This document shows positions 62,501-64,000 of a DNA stretch of 64,000 nucleotides, piece after piece. This stretch comes from 2-12-FULL-35-15 sp036386835 (GTDB lineage: Bacteria > Bacteroidota > Bacteroidia > 2-12-FULL-35-15). The stretch spans positions 434,001 through 498,000 of the forward strand of contig DASVUX010000011.1 of assembly GCA_036386835.1 (NCBI GenBank), given 5' to 3'. The position numbers were made by a program, and so were the translations under genes. Numbering within the stretch: position 1 is the stretch's first letter; the number at the start of each line of letters is the position of its first letter. Below the pieces are notes generated by a model, which did no database searches, was not told the DNA's origin, and worked only from the letters and a program-made list of their open reading frames with translations.

Positions 62501-63488
62501 TGTTGTCTCTAACACTACAAACTATACAGTTACAGTTACTGATACAACCAGTGGATGTTCTGCTTCAGGATCTCAATTAGTTACTCTTGATGGTGTGAAC
62601 ATGGCCATAAAAGGCTCGGTAAATTATGCCGGAACCCCTGTGACAGGATTTGCAAAGCTGTTTGCTTATGCTTCGGGAGTGCAGATGCCAATGCAGGATT
62701 CGGTTGCTATAACGGGAGGAAATTATATTTTCATCAACGTTCCCGCCGGTGACTATATTATCCAGGCAACAGCAGACAGCATGATGTTCCCTTTGGCATT
62801 CCCTACATATTATGACACGGTGGTCAATTGGGATTCGGCAGATATCGTATCAATGATAATATGCAATGATACAACTACCGCAAACATAACCCTGCTGGGG
62901 CACCCCTCTCTTGTCGGGACAAACACCCTTGCCGGAACTTTAATAGAGGGCAATGGTTACCTTCACAGTGCGGGAATGCCTCTTGCGGATATCAATGTTG
63001 TGCTGATGGATAATTCAACTTCCGAAGCGCTTGCATACACCCGTTCCAATGCAGGAGGAGTATATATGTTTGGCAATGTTCCTTCAGGTTGTTATAAACT
63101 GTATGTCGATATCCCGGGCCTTCCTATGGATTCAACATATCATGTTTGTGTATCGGGTAATACCAGTTACCTCGACCTGAATTATATTGCTGATGCCAAT
63201 TCAATATTCATAACTAACAGTGCATTGTCGGTGAATACAAATGTACCTGATGAAGCGGGGCTGTCAGTTTTCCCTAACCCTGTCATCGATGTTCTGCAGA
63301 TAAGCAATCCTTCCGGGAACGAAATAATGTATGAACTTTTTGATATTACAGGTAAATGTGTTGCACAGCGGACCCTGGCTGCTGGTAATATAATAAGCCT
63401 TAATACGGCAGGTTTGGATAAAGGGGTATATATCCTGCAGACCACACTCAATGGTAAACGAAAGAACCACAGGGTAATAAAACAATAA
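59553..63488 (+). CDS. Giant T9SS surface protein of the SHIAGAEI type
   Basis: This 1311-residue secreted protein starts with a signal peptide ending TARA. The N-terminal domain SHIAGAEIGYRHISGNTYEV is typical of large Bacteroidota surface and gliding-associated proteins. A long run of Ig/PKD-like modules follows, with repeated C-N-P-C-A and Y-x-W-x-P patterns. Two carboxypeptidase-regulatory-like beta domains (about 1018-1110 and 1125-1205) lead to a T9SS sorting domain with VFPNPVID. No catalytic motif was seen. It ends at a strong terminator. Confidence 0.85.
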   Translation: MRFTLSFKKITACFLFFLSCALTARASHIAGAEIGYRHISGNTYEVSLNLYVDCLGFDPGATQTINLENTCGAPITMNVNVLNPGGTEVSQVCTAQLGSTVCNGGSLPGMWVFKYSGTVTLPVPCNLWTMSWTVCCRNNAVTNLVNASSFGIYVESKLNTVVAPNNISPSFLSERIPYVCQGQLVNYSCAAFEPDSDSLRYTLVSALDNGAVPLSYSSGYSAASPIPGISIDPASGMLSFTPTTIGSFVVAIRVDEYNQSGILIGSVMRDIQFTVMNCSNNYPSLSSGDISNFSGSALQTGAHSIEMCTGTNFSFDINYSDPNPADVLSYQSNIATVLPGAIVTSTGTNPLTLHVSWTANTSFSGTRYFTTDVNDGSCPIPGIQSYGYAITVLAGTSAGSDITICGNQAANLNAIGGTSFTWAVLSGPAIVVGTNFSCNPCANPVASPAATTVYEVTGNLSGSCMDKDTITVSVVPDFTFSTTQSAISMCLEQSVQFSVTGLTGAYSYSWMPVSDLNNNSIANPVATLDSAGMHIFYVNVTNPAGCSKSDTVSVTVQSVERTSANGDTILCVGQSAALSATGGSSFVWSVLSGPPMNIGSNFSCDTCANVISTPSATTTYQVTSNLGGSCVSMDTVTVLVVPSFTFNASSAPACAGAPTQLNVSSLSPGPGYTYSWSPATFLNDNTLPDPVATIPVSGTYNYTATVTSQAGCSVTDMVQLVVGLTPAIPNVVASDESVCSGSSIQLSAIAGQATPVTCGLSNVGCAASAASLVGTGSFSNTNTTYPAPYGNWYSSVKQQYLYTATELLAAGVTAGKFDQIDFNVASISGISVYNNFSIGITCTNLTSFDSSATNFEAGILTVFPSQSFTIAPGWNHHPFTNAFDWDGNSNIIVEVCMNQLNPGSNYTNNSVSPNDNTSYISCIYSLSDAEDQCPSATPFIQAAMARPQIRFHHCVMTNDTSSYIYSWSPSAGISSPNSQVTSAVVSNTTNYTVTVTDTTSGCSASGSQLVTLDGVNMAIKGSVNYAGTPVTGFAKLFAYASGVQMPMQDSVAITGGNYIFINVPAGDYIIQATADSMMFPLAFPTYYDTVVNWDSADIVSMIICNDTTTANITLLGHPSLVGTNTLAGTLIEGNGYLHSAGMPLADINVVLMDNSTSEALAYTRSNAGGVYMFGNVPSGCYKLYVDIPGLPMDSTYHVCVSGNTSYLDLNYIADANSIFITNSALSVNTNVPDEAGLSVFPNPVIDVLQISNPSGNEIMYELFDITGKCVAQRTLAAGNIISLNTAGLDKGVYILQTTLNGKRKNHRVIKQ

Positions 63489-63494
63489 AGAAGA

Positions 63495-63524
63495 GCCGGT
63501 AGTAATTCTACCGGCCTTTTTTTT
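63495..63524 (+). terminator. Strong intrinsic terminator
   Basis: An 8-bp GC-rich stem (63495-63502 with 63508-63515) has a 5-base loop and is followed by eight T (63517-63524). It lies seven bases after the stop of the giant T9SS gene. Confidence 0.93.
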
Positions 63525-63561
63525 GCCCCTGCCTTTGTGGAATTTTCATTTAATTTGCATC

Positions 63562-63579
63562 TAATGGTATAAACCATTA
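63562..63579. promoter_or_regulatory. Palindrome TAATGGT-ATAA-ACCATTA upstream of the last gene
   Basis: Seven-base perfect arms with a 4-base centre lie 16 bases before the ATG at 63595. It could be an operator or a leader hairpin. A TTAATTTG seven bases upstream resembles a weak -7 box. Confidence 0.35.
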
Positions 63580-63594
63580 AACCCAATCCAGATC

Positions 63595-64000
63595 ATGGCT
63601 TCAAAAAGGATATTCTTCATTGCCCTTCTCGCTCTTGCAAGTATTGCAGGAGCTTTTTCTGTTTACAGTTTTAAAGGAGGTATGCAGCAAGCACTTCTTA
63701 TCTTCCCTAAAGGAAGTACTTATGAAAAAGAATGGAGGAAAGTAGATTCGCTGCAGGAAAAAGGATTGATAAAATCTGCCCATGAGGTGGTAACGGGAAT
63801 TTACAATAAGGCAAAAAGCGAAAATAATTCTTCTCAATTTGTAAAGGCCGTCATTCACCGGATGAAATTCGAGCAGCAGATGGAAGAGTACTCACTGGAA
63901 AAAGCTTTGACAAGGCTTAATGAGGAAGCTGCGGAAGCGCAATTCCCGGTTAAGCCCGTGCTTCATTCAATGATCGCGGAAAGCTACTGGCAGTATTATC
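63595..64000 (+). CDS. Alpha-2-macroglobulin-family protein, N-terminal fragment (cut by window end)
   Basis: An open frame from ATG 63595 runs off the window end without a stop; 135 residues are visible. They comprise a signal peptide (MASKRIFFIALLALASIAGAFS), then KGSTYEKEWRKVDSLQEKGLIKSA and a helical region (KALTRLNEEAAEA). The WxxVDSLxxKGL segment followed by helices is the usual beginning of very large Bacteroidota alpha-2-macroglobulin-like proteins. These are bait-type protease inhibitors of the envelope, up to about 2000 residues. The identification rests on this N-terminus only. Confidence 0.6.
   Translation, partial: MASKRIFFIALLALASIAGAFSVYSFKGGMQQALLIFPKGSTYEKEWRKVDSLQEKGLIKSAHEVVTGIYNKAKSENNSSQFVKAVIHRMKFEQQMEEYSLEKALTRLNEEAAEAQFPVKPVLHSMIAESYWQYY

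Noticed and set aside
1..64000. tRNA genes, prophage, IS elements, restriction or defence islands
   Set aside because: No tRNA cloverleaf, transposase, integrase, phage structural gene, restriction enzyme or toxin-antitoxin pair was recognised on either strand.

Overview
The window comes from a member of the Bacteroidota, probably an uncultured or little-studied lineage near the Flavobacteriales/Chitinophagales. The evidence is promoters of the TAnnTTTG type (some with a TTG about 19 bases upstream), almost no Shine-Dalgarno sites, frequent TTG starts, several proteins with a type IX secretion (T9SS) C-terminal sorting domain (YPNP/FPNP motif), lipoproteins with a short lipobox, and families typical of the phylum (DUF2480, IPExxxVDY, SufT-like DUF59). 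No tRNA, rRNA, phage, IS element or CRISPR array was seen. The DNA looks like chromosomal core interspersed with accessory surface-protein genes.

Layout. 1-9100: sugar kinase, Tat-exported Mn-type superoxide dismutase, biotin carrier protein, a large M1 aminopeptidase lipoprotein, then panD - membrane flippase-like protein - heptose-phosphate adenylyltransferase, and radA. 9100-14000: an accessory biosynthetic block of UbiA prenyltransferase, type III polyketide synthase, methyltransferase and FAD oxidoreductase, followed by an atypical SDR. This looks like a phenolic-lipid or alkylquinone pathway. 14000-25600: housekeeping genes (rnhA, marC, purN, acpP-fabF-rnc-IPExxxVDY-pyk, M42 peptidase, ArsC-like, EamA transporter, yicC-gmk) and an aminocarboxymuconate-semialdehyde decarboxylase of tryptophan breakdown.

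25600-42370: a helical-repeat protein, a probable independent small RNA with its own promoter and terminator, a long PurF-type amidotransferase, then three T9SS cargo proteins: a lysyl-oxidase-like enzyme and two giant repeat proteins. One giant carries a duplicated three-repeat block. 42370-46920: SUF iron-sulfur genes (sufS, sufE, DUF59, DUF2480) divergent from a second, NifS/IscS-type cysteine desulfurase, and a small T9SS protein. 47030-52780: a compact minus-strand directon of two small envelope proteins, purT, a peptide transporter, mnmH and selD, which makes selenophosphate for 2-selenouridine in tRNA.

52900-64000: SRPBCC protein, kbl, an unrecognised secreted protein, a minus-strand RimB-RimK-AstE-like cluster (probable amino-acid tagging and trimming), a DAO-type FAD oxidase, a third giant T9SS protein, and the first 135 residues of what looks like an alpha-2-macroglobulin protein, cut by the window end.

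The strongest candidates for undescribed biology are the prenyltransferase/type III PKS block (9144-13161), the RimB-RimK-AstE-like cluster (55949-58321), the candidate small RNA (27866-28040) and the T9SS-secreted lysyl oxidase (30175-31998). Functions are inferred from motifs read by eye; no database search was run.
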